Assembly: GCA_003222115.1 (NCBI GenBank)
Contig: QHUL01000076.1
Coordinates: 1-40,938, forward strand
Direction of reading: 5' to 3'
From: Gemmatimonadota bacterium
Lineage (GTDB): Bacteria; Gemmatimonadota; Gemmatimonadetes; Gemmatimonadales; GWC2-71-9
Length of the DNA: 40,938 nucleotides
The position numbers were made by a program, and so were the translations under genes. This document shows positions 39,667 to 40,938 of this stretch, in pieces (within the stretch, counting starts at the first letter, position 1; each line of letters opens with the position of its first letter). The notes under the pieces are model-generated. The model saw nothing but the letters and a program-made list of their open reading frames with translations, had not been told where the DNA came from and did not search any database.

Positions 39667-40938
39667 CTCCTCGAAATCGATCTCGCGCTGCACGCGCCGC
39701 ATCACGGCGTCGCTGATGGTGCCGTCGTCCCGCAGGCGCAGCAGTTCGCGCCGCTCCACCACGAGCAGCTCCCGCGCCAGGCGCCGGTCGGCGACCGAGA
39801 TCGTCTCCTCACCGCCGTCCGCGACCCCCTTCGCCTGGCCGTGCAGCCGCCGCGTGCGATGGCGATAGCGGTCGCGCGTGTGGGCGAGCGTCTCCGGATG
39901 CATCCATTGCGCCGTCGCGAGCTCCTCGAGCCGCGCGAGGGCGGCCTTCGAGGCTCGTAGCCGGGCCGCGATCTCCTCGCGCCGTTCCTCTGCGCCCGTC
40001 TCCCGCACCTCCAGCCACCGCGAGAGCGGCGCGAGCGTGAATCCCTGGCCCAGCAGGGTCACGAGGATCACGGCGAACGTGATCGCGATGATCAGGTCGC
40101 GGCCGGGGAACGGCGTACCCGCCGCGGTCAGCGTGGGAACGGCAGCCGCCAGCACGAGCGACTCCCCGCCGCGCAGGCCGGCCCAGGAAACGACCGCCGG
40201 GAACTGCCACGGGGGCGACGGATCGCGCTGCCGCAGACCCCGGCTCAGCCACCGCGGGAGGTAGGTCGCGGGGAATACCCACACGATGCGCGCGACAATG
40301 ACCGTCAAGCTCACGAGCACCGCTCCCCACGCCAGGTGTCGCGCGAACTGACCGGTCAGGCTTCCGAGGATGGGCCGCAGCGCCAGCCCCGTAATGATGA
40401 AGATGAGCCCCTCCAGCACGAACACGACCACGTTCCACGTCCCGTCGTTCTGCACCCGCGTATCTGCCGCCACGATGCGGGGCCCCACCCGCCCCAAGTA
40501 CAGCCCGGTGGCCACGACGGCCAGGATGCCGGAGACGCCGAGCCGCTCGGCGGGCAGATAGGCGGCATACCCGGTCAGGAGCGAGATGGTGTTCTCGACC
40601 TCGGGGTCGTGGATGTGGCGGCGGACCGCGCCGAGCAGCCAGCCCACGGCCAGCCCGACCACGATCCCGCCCGCAGCCACCAACAGAAACCGCAGGCCGG
40701 CGTGGACCAGCGAGAACGTACCGGTCACCGCAGCCGCGACCGCCACGCGGTACGCGACGATCGCCGCCGCGTCGTTGACCATGCTCTCGCCCTCGAGGAT
40801 GGTGACGAGGCGCCGGGGCAGCGCCAGGCGGCGCAGGAACGCGGTCGCCGCAGCGACGTCCGGCGGCGATACGACGGCGCCGAGTGCGAACGCCGGTGCC
40901 CACGGCAACCCCGGCACGGCTAGGTGCGCGACCCAGGC
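39646..40938 (-). CDS. CPA1-type Na+/H+ antiporter (C-terminal part, cut by window edge)
   Basis: Partial, open at the right edge (430 residues visible; the N-terminal helices are missing). SPPDVAAATAFLRRL carries the acidic PD motif of CPA1 antiporters, ILEGESMVNDAAAIVAYR the central Glu-Asn-Asp ion site, and GLRGGESLVLAAAVP the arginine-rich segment. About eight helices follow. The C-terminal 110 residues form a cytoplasmic helical tail (about 310-430) with many Arg/Glu. It imports protons and exports Na+ or K+, for pH and salt homeostasis. Its stop lies inside the 3' end of the helicase gene (21-bp tail-to-tail overlap). Confidence 0.9.
   Translation of the reverse strand, partial: AWVAHLAVPGLPWAPAFALGAVVSPPDVAAATAFLRRLALPRRLVTILEGESMVNDAAAIVAYRVAVAAAVTGTFSLVHAGLRFLLVAAGGIVVGLAVGWLLGAVRRHIHDPEVENTISLLTGYAAYLPAERLGVSGILAVVATGLYLGRVGPRIVAADTRVQNDGTWNVVVFVLEGLIFIITGLALRPILGSLTGQFARHLAWGAVLVSLTVIVARIVWVFPATYLPRWLSRGLRQRDPSPPWQFPAVVSWAGLRGGESLVLAAAVPTLTAAGTPFPGRDLIIAITFAVILVTLLGQGFTLAPLSRWLEVRETGAEERREEIAARLRASKAALARLEELATAQWMHPETLAHTRDRYRHRTRRLHGQAKGVADGGEETISVADRRLARELLVVERRELLRLRDDGTISDAVMRRVQREIDFEELLLGDA

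Noticed and set aside
231-40923. Many long open frames opposite real genes (for example 1456-2346 plus, 8613-8903 minus, 35163-36983 minus)
   Set aside because: High GC removes stop codons; their translations are Arg/Ala/Gly-rich shadows without domains.

Overview
The window is about 41 kb of very GC-rich bacterial chromosome with tightly packed genes, many 1-4 nt start/stop overlaps, frequent GTG starts, and several -10-like hexamers directly in front of start codons. The gene mix (ECF sigma and zinc anti-sigma with DUF4097 proteins, a DUF4384 surface protein, ModE-type DNA-binding protein with TupA and a porin, NTF2-like, DUF72 and DUF442 proteins) suggests a Gram-negative environmental bacterium. 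Gemmatimonadota is my best guess, with Acidobacteriota as an alternative. This is inference from gene content; no rRNA or marker gene is present.

Layout. 1-3282 (minus): glutamine-dependent NAD synthetase, acyl-CoA thioesterase, patatin-like phospholipase and the start of another gene. 3522-10020 (plus): a secreted His-rich protein followed by a tripartite RND efflux operon. 10000-14370 (minus): response regulator, histidine kinase and beta-propeller protein, with an APC permease upstream. 14427-18135 (minus): DUF4384 surface protein with a 26-base homopolymer, tungstate-type binding protein TupA, porin and ModE-like regulator with two operator-like inverted repeats. 18180-23582: DUF442, DUF72 and NTF2-like genes, a secreted Cys protein plus propeller-thioredoxin lipoprotein, nucleoside hydrolase, 3-hydroxyacyl-CoA dehydrogenase. 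23590-26205 (minus): UspA, MntH and MntR behind a promoter whose -10 is covered by a perfect DtxR/MntR-type palindrome. 26339-31171: NUDIX hydrolase, DAACS symporter, glycosyltransferase, a secreted protein under a GEMM-type cyclic-dinucleotide riboswitch, and a His-rich Ni/Co-type transporter. 31236-34155 (plus): ECF sigma, zinc-finger anti-sigma and two DUF4097 proteins. 34311-39666 (plus): an Eco57I-type DNA methyltransferase and a SNF2-type helicase as a two-gene cassette. 39646-40938 (minus): the C-terminal part of a CPA1-type Na+/H+ antiporter.

The most unusual signal is not a gene. At least six snapback elements (896-975, 2312-2416, 16595-16696, 26245-26324, 29358-29478, 34161-34223) and two solo arms (21685-21708, 31825-31850) share one architecture: inverted arms, at least partly built of short G-rich tandem units whose sequence differs from element to element, around a loop of 9-45 nt. 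All but one begin within 0-18 nt of a stop codon; the exception lies in frame inside nadE, in the linker between its two domains. Two of them (896-975 and 26245-26324) have related 42-nt loops with a nested stem showing a compensatory A-T to G-C change. I know of no named family with this description.

The second notable signal is the riboswitch at 30176-30290. It has an intrinsic terminator whose 5' arm is also the 3' strand of aptamer stem P1, and an A at the position that in known members shifts specificity from c-di-GMP toward 3',3'-cGAMP.
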